A stretch of DNA of 64,000 bases, from the NCBI RefSeq assembly GCF_024347535.1, contig NZ_AP025497.1, positions 2,852,001 to 2,916,000 on the forward strand. The letters are read 5' to 3'. This document shows positions 38,239 through 46,727 of the stretch, piece by piece. The notes under the pieces are model-generated. The model ran no database searches and was not told the origin of the DNA. It saw only the letters and a program-made list of their open reading frames with translations. Origin of the DNA: Vibrio kanaloae. GTDB taxonomy: Bacteria; Pseudomonadota; Gammaproteobacteria; Enterobacterales; Vibrionaceae. The translations under genes and the position numbers were made by a program. Position 1 is the first letter of the stretch. Every line of letters begins with the position of its first letter.

Positions 38239-39458
38239 TGTTCTATTCTTCTATATAATAAAAAACTAACAACCAAATAAGATAATGAATATGCAAAGAT
38301 CCCAGCCCAGCCAAACAACCAAGAAGTAAAAACAAATATAGGGAAAAATATTAATGGCATATAAATATTAACCCAAAACAAAACATGATCAAACTTTAAC
38401 GCATATAGATAGTTTCTTAGATCTTGGTAAACATAAATAAAGAAACTGACAGAAAAACAAACTAAGATCATTTTTAAATCAACAACTTCAATCAAACTAC
38501 TAATTTTCTCTGATATATACTCTGGCATGTACCCAATTAAGGAGTAATATGTTTTTGATATTATCAAATAGCCAGCGATGACAAACAGCATTACTGATAA
38601 GAAAAATGTAAAATTTTTCTTCAAAACAGCTCTGTACTTAACATTACAACCCTTTAAAAACATACTCAAATTTTTAGATAGAATTGATGCATCCCAGACT
38701 GAATTCAATGCCATTATAATATTCATGTTGAAGCTATATATCCCTACTACTGATGAGTTTGTAAAATATAATAAAATCAATTTATCAAACGAGTAGATGC
38801 TTCGATGCGCTATATTTGAATAATACATTTTAAACAAAATTTTTCTATCCTTGAAAATATTACGCAAGTTACAAAATATTTTGCTGAATGAAAAACCACC
38901 AACCCCAAGCAAACAAAATATAGATATAAAAAATAACGATAACAATGTATAAGTCCAGATATCAATAATCCCTATTATATCTAGCACGGAAAAAAACATT
39001 ACAATAATCGGCCATATTGCTACCCTAAAGCATATTAATATATTAGCAGTTACTATTTCTCCCTTAGCTATTAATAATCGAGTTAGCTCTTGAGCATTGC
39101 CTTCTAAGAAAACCAGCAATATAAAACTATTAATTCCTATATTTAAACCAGAATAATTAAGAATAAAATCTAAATTAATAAACAAATCAAGAAACAGTAT
39201 TAAAAGACAAATAGAAATATACGGTAATAATTTTACCAAATGAGAATTAAACAAACCATTCTCATTTACCAACCTGTCAATAAAGTAGTAAAATTCAAGA
39301 CCAAATAGATAGGTCAAAAAATAAACAACAGCCAATATAATTGAAATCTCACCGTATAGTCCTAATTTATCATTTGTTATCATCCACCCTGCAAATATAA
39401 ACTTTGAAAATATAGTAACAAGTCTTAAAGCTATACTAAGTAAGTTATTTATATTCAT
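38232..39458 (-). CDS. wzx: repeat-unit flippase candidate (Wzx)
   Basis: The 408-residue protein has about twelve membrane helices in the MOP-superfamily pattern, opening with LSIALRLVTIFSKFIFAGWMITNDKLGLYGEISIILAVVYF and containing YSNIAHRSIYSFDKLILLYFTNSSVVGIYSFN, typical of O-antigen/capsule flippases. It would move the undecaprenyl-linked repeat unit across the inner membrane. Its gene overlaps those on both sides. Confidence 0.82.
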   Translation of the reverse strand: MNINNLLSIALRLVTIFSKFIFAGWMITNDKLGLYGEISIILAVVYFLTYLFGLEFYYFIDRLVNENGLFNSHLVKLLPYISICLLILFLDLFINLDFILNYSGLNIGINSFILLVFLEGNAQELTRLLIAKGEIVTANILICFRVAIWPIIVMFFSVLDIIGIIDIWTYTLLSLFFISIFCLLGVGGFSFSKIFCNLRNIFKDRKILFKMYYSNIAHRSIYSFDKLILLYFTNSSVVGIYSFNMNIIMALNSVWDASILSKNLSMFLKGCNVKYRAVLKKNFTFFLSVMLFVIAGYLIISKTYYSLIGYMPEYISEKISSLIEVVDLKMILVCFSVSFFIYVYQDLRNYLYALKFDHVLFWVNIYMPLIFFPIFVFTSWLFGWAGIFAYSLSYLVVSFLLYRRIEQC

Positions 39459-40248
39459 AGTCTGGATGTTTCTTGATTTTTAGAATTTTTCTATCCTTAA
39501 TGAATTTGGCTAGAAACTTGTAAGTTATAAGAAATAGAAAAGAACAGGCTACAATCAAACTATTCTCAATGGAGTAATAAAAAGAAAATAATAACATTAT
39601 AACACATGAACACATTGTATATAAAATTCTAAACAAATCACGGTCAATCAATAAATTCTGTATGCTTTTTATATTGTAACGATTCCTAGATGTATGCTCT
39701 ATAACCCTAGGAAACACTACAACTAGCATTAAAAAACAAATCAAAAAGTAATTATTGACAAAAAACAAAACCGGTAATAAAGTTTTTATTGAGAATAGTA
39801 GACAATAAGTTAAGATGTTATAATTACTCCTTACTTCATTGTGAAGCAAAAAGGAAAGTAACAATAAAAACAAACCAAATGTAAACCTTATTTCAAAAAA
39901 ATAAACACTAATTGAAAAAGCTAAAACAGCTTTAAGAATAATAACCAACTCATAATTTTCATCCGTAAATAAAAATGAGCATCTTATAGTGGGGCTTTTT
40001 TCTTTCTTAGTCGTGACTTTATCATTGTAAATATAACCTATCTCATAAACTAAGTTAATGCACAAAAAATAAATCAACATATTAATAACAGGGGCAGTGG
40101 ATTCCATCATATTAAAAATCATGATGTAAAATATAGGAAAACTAATCAACCATGACAAAAAATTACTAAAATTATCATACCTAGATCTTACTGTATAAAA
40201 AAAAGGTAGTATCGAATATAGTACATCTATTCCCTTATTATTTTTCAT
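39445..40248 (-). CDS. polytopic membrane protein, weakly UbiA-like
   Basis: The 267-residue protein has about eight membrane helices. A polar cytoplasmic stretch, [25 protein letters not shown], recalls the first Asp-rich motif of UbiA prenyltransferases (ND followed by a basic/charged loop), and [16 protein letters not shown] occupies a comparable place later. The assignment is by pattern only. UbiA relatives in polysaccharide loci include decaprenyl-phosphate phosphoribosyl transferases, which pair with a HAD phosphatase; a HAD-like gene lies in the same operon. The real reaction is unknown. Confidence 0.5.
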   Translation of the reverse strand: MKNNKGIDVLYSILPFFYTVRSRYDNFSNFLSWLISFPIFYIMIFNMMESTAPVINMLIYFLCINLVYEIGYIYNDKVTTKKEKSPTIRCSFLFTDENYELVIILKAVLAFSISVYFFEIRFTFGLFLLLLSFLLHNEVRSNYNILTYCLLFSIKTLLPVLFFVNNYFLICFLMLVVVFPRVIEHTSRNRYNIKSIQNLLIDRDLFRILYTMCSCVIMLLFSFYYSIENSLIVACSFLFLITYKFLAKFIKDRKILKIKKHPDYEYK

Positions 40249-41281
40249 GATGATTTTTTCTTATTTCATTATTTATATACCATTCAACCGTAACCCCAAT
40301 ACTATCAGAAAATTTATGCTTACTTGAATAGCCTAATTTACTTATAGCTTTACTTATATCTGCTTGAGAATGACGTACATCTCCCGCCCTGAATTCTCGA
40401 TATATCAAATTGTTCGTTATATTTCCAATAAGAATATTTACTATATTAAATATTGATTCGTATAAGTCATTTAAGGTAACCCTTTCACCCAAAGCGACAT
40501 TATATACCTCATCTTTTGTATTGTCTGACGCTAATGAAGCTAAAATATTCATTTCAACCACATTCTCCACAAAACAAAAATCTCGACTCGTTAAACCATC
40601 CCCATTGATATATACATTTTCGTTATTTATAATGGAATCAGTCCACTTCGGAATAACTGCAGCATAAGCACCACTTGGGTCTTGGCGAGGCCCAAACACG
40701 TTAAAATACCTTAGACCAACAGATTTAAAACCGTAAGTGCGAGCGTATACGCCTGCGTAAAGTTCGTTTACGTACTTAGTTACTGCGTAAGGCGAAAGTG
40801 GGTTGCCAATATTTTCTTCCACTTTTGGTAACGCTGGGTGGTCGCCGTATGTCGAACTGCTCGCTGCATAAGTAAAGCTGCTTACCCCTTCTTCTTTTGC
40901 AGCATCTAGCATGTTTAGAAAACCGGTGATGTTCGCAGCATTCGTGGTAAGTGGATCAGCGATAGAACGAGGTACAGAGCCGAGTGCTGCTTGGTGCAGT
41001 ACGTAATCAACACCTTTTACGGCTTGTTGGCATGTTTGAGGCTCTCGGATGTCGCCTTTAATAAAGCTAAAGCGATCCCACTGAGCGTCGCTTACTAAGC
41101 CTTTAACTTCATCTAAGTTGTGCTGATGCCCCGTTGCGAAGTTATCTAACCCCACCACGGTTTGATCAAGCTTTAGTAATTTTTCAAGTAGGTTTGAGCC
41201 AATAAAGCCCGCAACACCCGTTACTAACCATGTTTTTGGTGACTCAGCTAGCTCTTGTTGGATTTGTTCGTATTTGGTCAT
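40238..41281 (-). CDS. wbpP: UDP-GlcNAc/UDP-GlcNAcA 4-epimerase, WbpP/TviC type
   Basis: The 347-residue SDR enzyme has the NAD motif [16 protein letters not shown], the WbpP-type [18 protein letters not shown], catalytic AASSSTYGD and [12 protein letters not shown], and [24 protein letters not shown]. With the WbpA-like enzyme upstream it would give UDP-GalNAcA. The gene is mosaic: the 5' two thirds have ordinary Vibrio composition, while the last third (about 40238-40640) is as AT-rich as the serotype genes downstream. Confidence 0.92.
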   Translation of the reverse strand: MTKYEQIQQELAESPKTWLVTGVAGFIGSNLLEKLLKLDQTVVGLDNFATGHQHNLDEVKGLVSDAQWDRFSFIKGDIREPQTCQQAVKGVDYVLHQAALGSVPRSIADPLTTNAANITGFLNMLDAAKEEGVSSFTYAASSSTYGDHPALPKVEENIGNPLSPYAVTKYVNELYAGVYARTYGFKSVGLRYFNVFGPRQDPSGAYAAVIPKWTDSIINNENVYINGDGLTSRDFCFVENVVEMNILASLASDNTKDEVYNVALGERVTLNDLYESIFNIVNILIGNITNNLIYREFRAGDVRHSQADISKAISKLGYSSKHKFSDSIGVTVEWYINNEIRKNHHEK

Positions 41282-41420
41282 TGTGTTTTCCGTGGAGAGG
41301 CAAATATTATTTTTCGACAGGATAAATTGTGTTTATAAACTCTGAGCCATATTCGTTTCTCGAAACTCAGTATGAATAAGTTCAGCTTACAGTGTTGAGG
41401 TTCTCGTTCCTACCTCATAA

Positions 41421-41459
41421 TAAAACTCAGGAGCTAAAACGTTTCTCTCCTGAGTTTTA
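41421..41459 (-). terminator. intercistronic intrinsic terminator after wbpA
   Basis: A perfect 13-bp stem (TAAAACTCAGGAG / CTCCTGAGTTTTA) with a 13-nt loop lies just after the wbpA stop codon and is followed on the minus strand by TTTTATTAT. It would stop most transcripts unless they are antiterminated, which fits the ops element upstream. Confidence 0.75.
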
Positions 41460-41473
41460 GTTCTGTCTATAAA

Positions 41474-42754
41474 TTAAAGACGCATATCCACACTTTCTTT
41501 GTCTAGAACGTACTTCAAGTCATACAGAACATGCTCTGATTTACCAAACGAGCGGATTTTTTCTACGCCCATCTCTTTGAACTCGTTGTGAGATACCGCC
41601 ATGATGATTGCATCGTAATGATTTTGTTGTTCTTTTTCACACAAAGTTAGGCCGTATTCGTGTTGCGCTTCTTCGCTTGAACACCATGGGTCCATAATGT
41701 CTACGTTGATGTTGTACTCTTTCAATTCAGAGACAATATCAACTACTTTAGTATTACGTAGGTCAGGACAGTTCTCTTTAAAAGTTAGCCCCATCAACAG
41801 TACGTTAGCACCCTCTACATGAATGCGTTTTGTCAGCATTTTTTTAACTAATTGAGAAACAACATACTGCCCCATACCATCATTTAGTCGACGCCCCGCT
41901 AAGATCATCTCTGGGTGGTAACCGACTGTTTGCGCTTTGTGCGTTAGGTAGTAAGGATCCACACCAATACAGTGGCCACCCACCAAACCCGGGCGGAATG
42001 GAAGGAAGTTCCATTTTGTGCCTGCAGCTTCAAGTACTTCTAACGTATCAATATCAAGCTTACTAAAAATGATTGAAAGTTCGTTAATTAAGGCAATGTT
42101 TACATCGCGCTGCGTGTTTTCAATCACTTTTGCCGCTTCTGCCACTTTGATAGAAGATGCTTTGTGTGTGCCAGCTGTGATAATGCGCTTGTAAAGTTGA
42201 TCTACGTATTCAGCCACTTCTGGTGTCGAACCACTGGTTACTTTTAAGATATTAGTCACGCGGTGTTCTTTATCACCTGGATTAATACGTTCAGGTGAGT
42301 AACCAGCAAAAAAGTCTTGGTTAAACTTAAGGCCAGAAACACGCTCTACAACTGGGATACAGTCTTCTTCCGTCGCGCCTGGGTATACTGTTGATTCATA
42401 AACAATGATATCGCCTTCTGATATCACTGTGCCTAACGCTTCTGACGCTTTAATCAGTGGTGTTAGATCGGGTTGTTTATGCTCATCAATCGGTGTTGGA
42501 ACGGTAACAATGTAGACATTGCACTCTTTTAAGTCTTGAAGAGAGGTGGTGTAAGAAAGGTGAGAGGCTTCAGCAAGTTCATTGTCACTGCACTCTAGCG
42601 TACTATCACGACCAAGCGCCAGTTCATCAATACGTACTTGGTTAATATCAAAGCCAATCGTTGGTGACCTTTTACCAAACTCTACAGCCAAAGGTAAACC
42701 AACGTAACCTAAGCCAATTATTGCAATTTTTGCATTTTCTACTGACAAATTCAT
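41474..42754 (-). CDS. wbpA: UDP-N-acetylglucosamine 6-dehydrogenase, WbpA/TviB type
   Basis: The 426-residue enzyme oxidises UDP-GlcNAc to UDP-GlcNAcA with NAD+. It has the Rossmann start [19 protein letters not shown], the substrate-binding segment [19 protein letters not shown], and the active-site cysteine in [19 protein letters not shown]. It is the first gene after the ops/JUMPStart leader and is followed by a hairpin terminator. Confidence 0.93.
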   Translation of the reverse strand: MNLSVENAKIAIIGLGYVGLPLAVEFGKRSPTIGFDINQVRIDELALGRDSTLECSDNELAEASHLSYTTSLQDLKECNVYIVTVPTPIDEHKQPDLTPLIKASEALGTVISEGDIIVYESTVYPGATEEDCIPVVERVSGLKFNQDFFAGYSPERINPGDKEHRVTNILKVTSGSTPEVAEYVDQLYKRIITAGTHKASSIKVAEAAKVIENTQRDVNIALINELSIIFSKLDIDTLEVLEAAGTKWNFLPFRPGLVGGHCIGVDPYYLTHKAQTVGYHPEMILAGRRLNDGMGQYVVSQLVKKMLTKRIHVEGANVLLMGLTFKENCPDLRNTKVVDIVSELKEYNINVDIMDPWCSSEEAQHEYGLTLCEKEQQNHYDAIIMAVSHNEFKEMGVEKIRSFGKSEHVLYDLKYVLDKESVDMRL

Positions 42755-42940
42755 AAGTAATAAAACCTGATTGTTAATAATTATTTTATTGAGACCACCC
42801 TTTCACTTGATTCCGATGAACTTAGTGATGGGTAAACATCAAAAAATGCCTCAGTACACTTTTAGGTACTCAGACATATTTAATTTAGTTTAAGAAGAGA
42901 TAGTTAGTGTTCTAGGCTCGGCTAGTCATTAAGATTCAGG

Positions 42941-43030
42941 CACGCTACCGCCCTTAGGTTTGGCTCCTAAAGGCAAGGTATTTACGGGGTGAATGCATCC
43001 CCCAGCTATCCGTGGCTGTTTTGCGCAGGG
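42941..43030 (-). promoter_or_regulatory. JUMPStart leader with ops element (RfaH loading site)
   Basis: On the minus strand GGCGGTAGCGTG (plus-strand 42941-42952) is an exact ops match. The upstream part of the leader, CAGCCACGGATAGCTGGGGG and GCCTTTAGGAGCCAAACC, resembles the JUMPStart sequence of O-antigen and capsule operons. RfaH recruited here would reduce termination in the long operon that begins with wbpA about 190 bp downstream. Confidence 0.9.
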
Positions 43031-43091
43031 GATTCTAGCAAAGTAAGTGCATATTAACCAGTTTGATTTATAAGCGAAGTGGTCGAACATC

Positions 43092-43412
43092 TTACCAAGC
43101 ATTCACCCAGCGAAAACATTGTACGTCTTGCAGAAACTTAGTCCCTATGTGGTACCGGTTTTCTTGTGCTGCGTCGCAGTAGCGCTTTTCTATATCAATG
43201 AAAATTTTACCGTTTCTATAAAGTGAGACAAAACTTTCATTATTGTTCACCGCCAACAAGTCCTTAATTTCTGTGCGTGTTAGCCCTTGTGGGTAGTGGT
43301 TAACCAGCAAAGTTAAGAACTCGCCGATGCGTCCTTCCACCCGTTCTATCTCGCGCTCTAACACCTTTACTTTTTCTTCCGTTGTCAGCTTTTTTAGGTT
43401 GGTATCGTCCAT
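43092..43412 (-). CDS. hypothetical protein with N-terminal coiled coil
   Basis: The 106-residue product starts with a charged helix (LTTEEKVKVLEREIERVEGRIGEFLTLL) and continues with a winged-helix-like stretch (YPQGLTRTEIKDLLAVNNNESFVSLYRNGKIFIDIEKRYC). I do not recognise it. It follows the wHTH replication-type gene at 43508 in the same orientation (95-bp gap) and probably belongs to the same phage-like module. There is no signal peptide or membrane helix. Confidence 0.6.
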   Translation of the reverse strand: MDDTNLKKLTTEEKVKVLEREIERVEGRIGEFLTLLVNHYPQGLTRTEIKDLLAVNNNESFVSLYRNGKIFIDIEKRYCDAAQENRYHIGTKFLQDVQCFRWVNAW

Positions 43413-43507
43413 ATGCCTCTCCTAATTTTACCTTTGTCTCTTGACGTTTTTATGTCTGTGTTCGCTTTGGCTAATTTAAGCCTTTAAGTAATGTGAAATA
43501 CAGGTTC

Positions 43508-44560
43508 TCACTGCTCGGGGTCGGTACTCGCCAATTTGGATTGAATTAGGGCCTTGATACGCGCCTCAAACGGGTTGGTGGTGCTTTTGGCTTTGTAGTC
43601 CGCTAGGGCCTGAGAGACCGGTGTTGGTTGTTGCTGCTTATTTTCAACTTGGTCGATTTGGAGCGAATGCGCATGGTGGAGATCAGCTGTCGGTTTATTT
43701 GTGTCTGTTGGTTTAGCCGCTCTTTTTTGTTTAACCGTTAGGGTTTGCTTGGCGCCTTTTGTTTGCTGAAGCACAGGCGTTAAACCTCGTTTGGTTTTGG
43801 CTTGGGCACTTCTTCTTAGCCAACCATTCACAAAGTGGCCAATGTGTTCAAAGGGTTTGCGCTTGTCGGGGTTGATGTACAACCAAGCTTGCATGGCATG
43901 CAGTTCTTGCAGCACATCTAACTTCGGGTAGGTGCGTTTTAATATTTCGTAGAACTCATGATAAATCGGTGCGCAGCCCTCTTCGGTAAGCAGATCAATC
44001 ACGGCTTCTTTTTGGGTTGTAGGTATGGAGGTCGCATGTTCTTCAGAGGCGTTGGGGGTATCAAGAATATCGGCGTCGTCTACCATGCCGCTTTTCAAGC
44101 TGATATCTGTTTTATGTTCTTTATGAAAGATTATGTGTGCCGGGCGATCACTCTCCGTGTTGGATCTTGAGTCCCCCTGGTGGGTGTCTGAATGGTCACT
44201 TTGTGGAAGGCTTGGGTTGAGTTCCGGTTGCTCGTTCTCGGCTTTATCGACGTCCGAGCGGTCTAAATCACTCTGTTCAATATGACAACCGCTGGGTAGG
44301 CGTAATTGGTATAAATTGCTGCGCTGACGGCCTTTGTTATCAAACCGCTTTATCCGCTTCACAAACCCTTGTTTTTCTAGCTCGTTAAGATGTCGTTTCA
44401 CGGTTCTTACCGATACTTCGCAATATTGTGCTAAGTAATTTAAGGATGGAAAACACACACCACGCGCGTCGGCATTGTCGGCCAACTTTAATAACACCAA
44501 CTTGCTTATCGGCGAGCCGGTTTTTAATGGGATGAAAGAGAGAATGAGGGAAACACACAT
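43508..44560 (-). CDS. winged-helix replication-type protein (phage-like)
   Basis: The 350-residue protein has an N-terminal winged helix (about 16-85): ISKLVLLKLADNADARGVCFPSLNYLAQYCEVSVRTVKRHLNELEKQGFVKRI, the pattern of helix-turn-helix domains in phage and plasmid replication proteins. The middle (90-180) is polar and Ser/Asp/Gln-rich, and a helical segment follows (YPKLDVLQELHAMQAWLYINPDKRKPFEHIGHFVNGWLRR), then a basic, low-complexity tail. It could be a replication or regulatory protein of a mobile element. No helicase-loader motif is seen. Confidence 0.7.
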   Translation of the reverse strand: MCVSLILSFIPLKTGSPISKLVLLKLADNADARGVCFPSLNYLAQYCEVSVRTVKRHLNELEKQGFVKRIKRFDNKGRQRSNLYQLRLPSGCHIEQSDLDRSDVDKAENEQPELNPSLPQSDHSDTHQGDSRSNTESDRPAHIIFHKEHKTDISLKSGMVDDADILDTPNASEEHATSIPTTQKEAVIDLLTEEGCAPIYHEFYEILKRTYPKLDVLQELHAMQAWLYINPDKRKPFEHIGHFVNGWLRRSAQAKTKRGLTPVLQQTKGAKQTLTVKQKRAAKPTDTNKPTADLHHAHSLQIDQVENKQQQPTPVSQALADYKAKSTTNPFEARIKALIQSKLASTDPEQ

Positions 44561-44760
44561 GAATAACGCTCCTTGTTAATGGGTCTATCTACTTAAATCG
44601 TTCTCGCTATAAAAGCGGATAGATATGCATAACCATTGATAAAAGGTGCATTAACAACACTTTTTGGTGCTTTGGGGGCTAAGGTGGGGCGAGATTAAAA
44701 GTAACAAAACGTGTTTTTCCTTTGTGCTCTCATTGATATGCAACAAGAACATTACTTAAG

Positions 44761-45345
44761 ATGATAACCTTCGAAGCACCTCTCACTTTTCTGCGCTCTT
44801 CCTTTTTCGCGTTATTGCCACCAACCCCAATCAAAAGTCTTGAAGTACATTGCCCTCCCCATACAGCAATAAGGTGCTTAATGAAGGCGATAGTTTCTCT
44901 TTTTATTTCAGCGTACCAGCCGGGCATGGCGAGCATCGAGTGTCGTCCTTATTCCCTCAATCGGTCTTACCTGCCGCTACTTGTTAGTCAGAGCGACGGG
45001 TGCCGTGATAGCAATGGATTAATGGCTGATGGTTCGATAAGTGATGAATCGGTTTGTTTTGAAGAGGAGCGTTTTGAAGATCCCAGCTATGAAGACATGT
45101 GTTGGATGATCAGCCGAGCGCGGCGAAGCCAGCCTCTGGGTTATTGCGTGATGTATTTACGTTATGTCAGTCACCACGCCGGTTATGCAAAAACCGTAGC
45201 CGCGAGTTTGCGACAACACATCGCATTACACCCTGATTTAAAAGAATCGTTATCAACGTTTTTAGTCACCTGGTTACAACAACAAGAGGATTTATTTTGT
45301 CAAACACTCCACCAGCAACTGATCGAGTTCCACACCAGCCGTTAG
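44761..45345 (+). CDS. hypothetical protein of the lysis module
   Basis: The open frame has 194 codons. The start is uncertain: ATG 44761 gives an odd N-terminus, while ATG 44926 (MASIECRPYSL) gives 139 residues; neither has a strong ribosome-binding site. The C-terminal part (EDPSYEDMCWMISRARRSQPLGYCVMYLRYVSHHAGY) looks like a folded helical domain. I do not recognise it. Its 3' end overlaps the amidase start by 49 bp, which argues that the frame is translated. Confidence 0.55.
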   Translation: MITFEAPLTFLRSSFFALLPPTPIKSLEVHCPPHTAIRCLMKAIVSLFISAYQPGMASIECRPYSLNRSYLPLLVSQSDGCRDSNGLMADGSISDESVCFEEERFEDPSYEDMCWMISRARRSQPLGYCVMYLRYVSHHAGYAKTVAASLRQHIALHPDLKESLSTFLVTWLQQQEDLFCQTLHQQLIEFHTSR

Positions 45346-45938
45346 CCGCGTCTGTTTTGCAAGAGCAAGATGATTCGCAAAAGTCGCCCTATTCAGAAGA
45401 GCCGACTGGTTCGCAAGAGCAGGCTCATTCCGAAAAACAAGCGGGCGAGGTGGAGTTCATCCCTTCGTTAGATCCTTGTTTGCCTTCAGCCTCCTATTCT
45501 TTCAGCCTGGTTTCGGTGTTACTCCGCTTACCTCATTGCCCGCCCTACTCTTTTATTACTGTGCATTGCAGCGCCACACCGTCGGAGCAAGATGTTCACG
45601 TCGCCGATATTCGCCGATGGCATAAAAAGAGAGGCTGGCGCGATGTGGGGTATCACTTTGTGATTCGTCGCAATGGGGATGTCGAACTGGGTAGGCCGCT
45701 GTCGCAAACCGGCGCGCATGTGAAAGGACACAACAAGGGCAATATTGGCGTTTGCATGGTCGGTGGTTGTAATTCCGAACTGCAACCAGAAGATAACTTC
45801 ACGCTTGCACAGCGTAAGGCACTGTTTGGTTTGGTGGCGGCCTTGCAAGAGCAGTTCTTGATTTCAGATGAGAATGTGAAGGGGCATAAAGATTGGGGGG
45901 TAAATAAGGCGTGTCCGGTGGTGAGGCTAAGGGAGTAA
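45297..45938 (+). CDS. N-acetylmuramoyl-L-alanine amidase, T7-lysozyme type
   Basis: The 213-residue protein cuts the amide bond between MurNAc and the peptide of peptidoglycan. From residue about 80 it matches T7 lysozyme: FITVHCSATPSEQDVHVADIRRWHKKRGWRDVGYHFVIRRNGDVELGR, then GHNKGNIGVCMVGG and KGHKDWGVNKACP. Zinc ligands (His in VHCSAT, His in KGHKD, Cys in KACP) and the catalytic Tyr (DVGYHF) and Lys (NKAC) are present. There is a polar N-terminal extension with no signal peptide, so it would need a holin. The C-terminus stops earlier than in T7. TTG 45297 has AAGAGG upstream. Confidence 0.9.
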   Translation: MSNTPPATDRVPHQPLAASVLQEQDDSQKSPYSEEPTGSQEQAHSEKQAGEVEFIPSLDPCLPSASYSFSLVSVLLRLPHCPPYSFITVHCSATPSEQDVHVADIRRWHKKRGWRDVGYHFVIRRNGDVELGRPLSQTGAHVKGHNKGNIGVCMVGGCNSELQPEDNFTLAQRKALFGLVAALQEQFLISDENVKGHKDWGVNKACPVVRLRE

Positions 45939-45980
45939 GAGCCGATGCGGGATTCGAGTAACCGAGATACGGAAAGCTTA

Positions 45981-46065
45981 AGAGCAGATTCCAGATACTT
46001 CGTTCCTCAGTTCTGGAATGACTAAATGACGAAATGATTAAGTAACAAAATGGCGGAATGACGGA
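45981..46065. repeat. 85-bp dispersed repeat, copy 1
   Basis: It starts AGAGCAGATTCCAGATACTT and ends ATGACGGA. It contains the inverted repeat ATTCCAGA / TCTGGAAT. A second copy lies at 46261-46345, with four differences. Confidence 0.85.
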
Positions 46066-46260
46066 GTCGCGAGCGGTGCGAGTGGTGAATAACGAGTGGC
46101 GAATAGCGAAGAGTTTTGGAGTGTGACGTTACTTAAGTCGTCATTCTGAACAGCGAGGCACGAGCGTGATTCAGAATCTAGCTTTTGCTGATAACGCGTT
46201 AGGAGCTGAAGAGAATTCGGGATAAAAATGAACGATATGCGAAAAGCTTGAAGAGCAGAA
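46066..46260. other. intergenic repeat-rich segment between the two 85-bp repeats
   Basis: The segment lies between amidase and holin and holds degenerate words of the dispersed repeat family (GAATTCGGGATA, GATATGCGAAAAGC). No gene is supported; a minus-strand open frame through 46199-46507 is opposite the holin and is taken as a shadow. Confidence 0.5.
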
Positions 46261-46345
46261 AGAGCAGATTCCAGATACCTCGTCCCTCAGTTCTGGAATG
46301 ACTAAATGACGAAATGATTGAGTAACAAAATGGCGTAATGACGGA
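46261..46345. repeat. 85-bp dispersed repeat, copy 2
   Basis: Second copy of the repeat at 45981-46065, in the same orientation, ending 46 bp before the holin start codon. Confidence 0.85.
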
Positions 46346-46391
46346 AGAACTAGAAAGGCGGTATATAACCATCAACGAACCAAGGAGCAGC

Positions 46392-46727
46392 ATGACATTG
46401 TTCGGGCGAATATTTGGGAGCCAGTCTTCCATTAACAAAGGGTTAGATGCACTCACCAACACAGGAGATGCGATGTTTTTTACTGATGAAGAAAAAGCGA
46501 AGCACAAACTGGCACTGCTTAAAGCCTATGAGCCTTTTAAGTTAGTGCAGCGCTACATCGTGTTGTTGTTCACCATTCCTTATGTAGCACTGCATGTGAT
46601 GGTGATTTTGGGTTGTATGCACGGCTACGATTGGAAACCGTTAGGGGAAATGACCAATGAAGCCTTTGGCTATCCGGTATTAGCGGCGATTGGTTTGTAT
46701 TTAACAGGGGGCGTGGTGAAAAAATAG
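46392..46727 (+). CDS. 3TM-type holin
   Basis: The 111-residue protein begins MTLFGRIFGSQSSINKGLDAL, has a charged amphipathic segment (DEEKAKHKLALLKAYEPFKLVQRY) and then two or three membrane helices (YIVLLFTIPYVALHVMVILGCM; PVLAAIGLYLTGGVV). This matches the GTA/phage 3TM holin family. ATG 46392 has AAGGAG at 46382-46387, while the open frame itself begins at 46338. A holin would form the inner-membrane hole that releases the amidase encoded 450 bp upstream. Confidence 0.82.
   Translation: MTLFGRIFGSQSSINKGLDALTNTGDAMFFTDEEKAKHKLALLKAYEPFKLVQRYIVLLFTIPYVALHVMVILGCMHGYDWKPLGEMTNEAFGYPVLAAIGLYLTGGVVKK

Noticed and set aside
44730..44936. 68-codon minus-strand ORF opposite the start of the unknown lysis-module gene
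   Set aside because: It has no ribosome-binding site or motif; the plus-strand frame is coupled to the amidase gene. The choice is not certain for the first 165 bp.
46199..46507. 102-codon minus-strand ORF over the holin gene
   Set aside because: It is antisense to the holin and repeat sequence; the holin has a strong ribosome-binding site and family match.
43092..46727. Complete prophage
   Set aside because: No integrase, terminase, capsid or tail genes and no att repeats are visible in or around the module.
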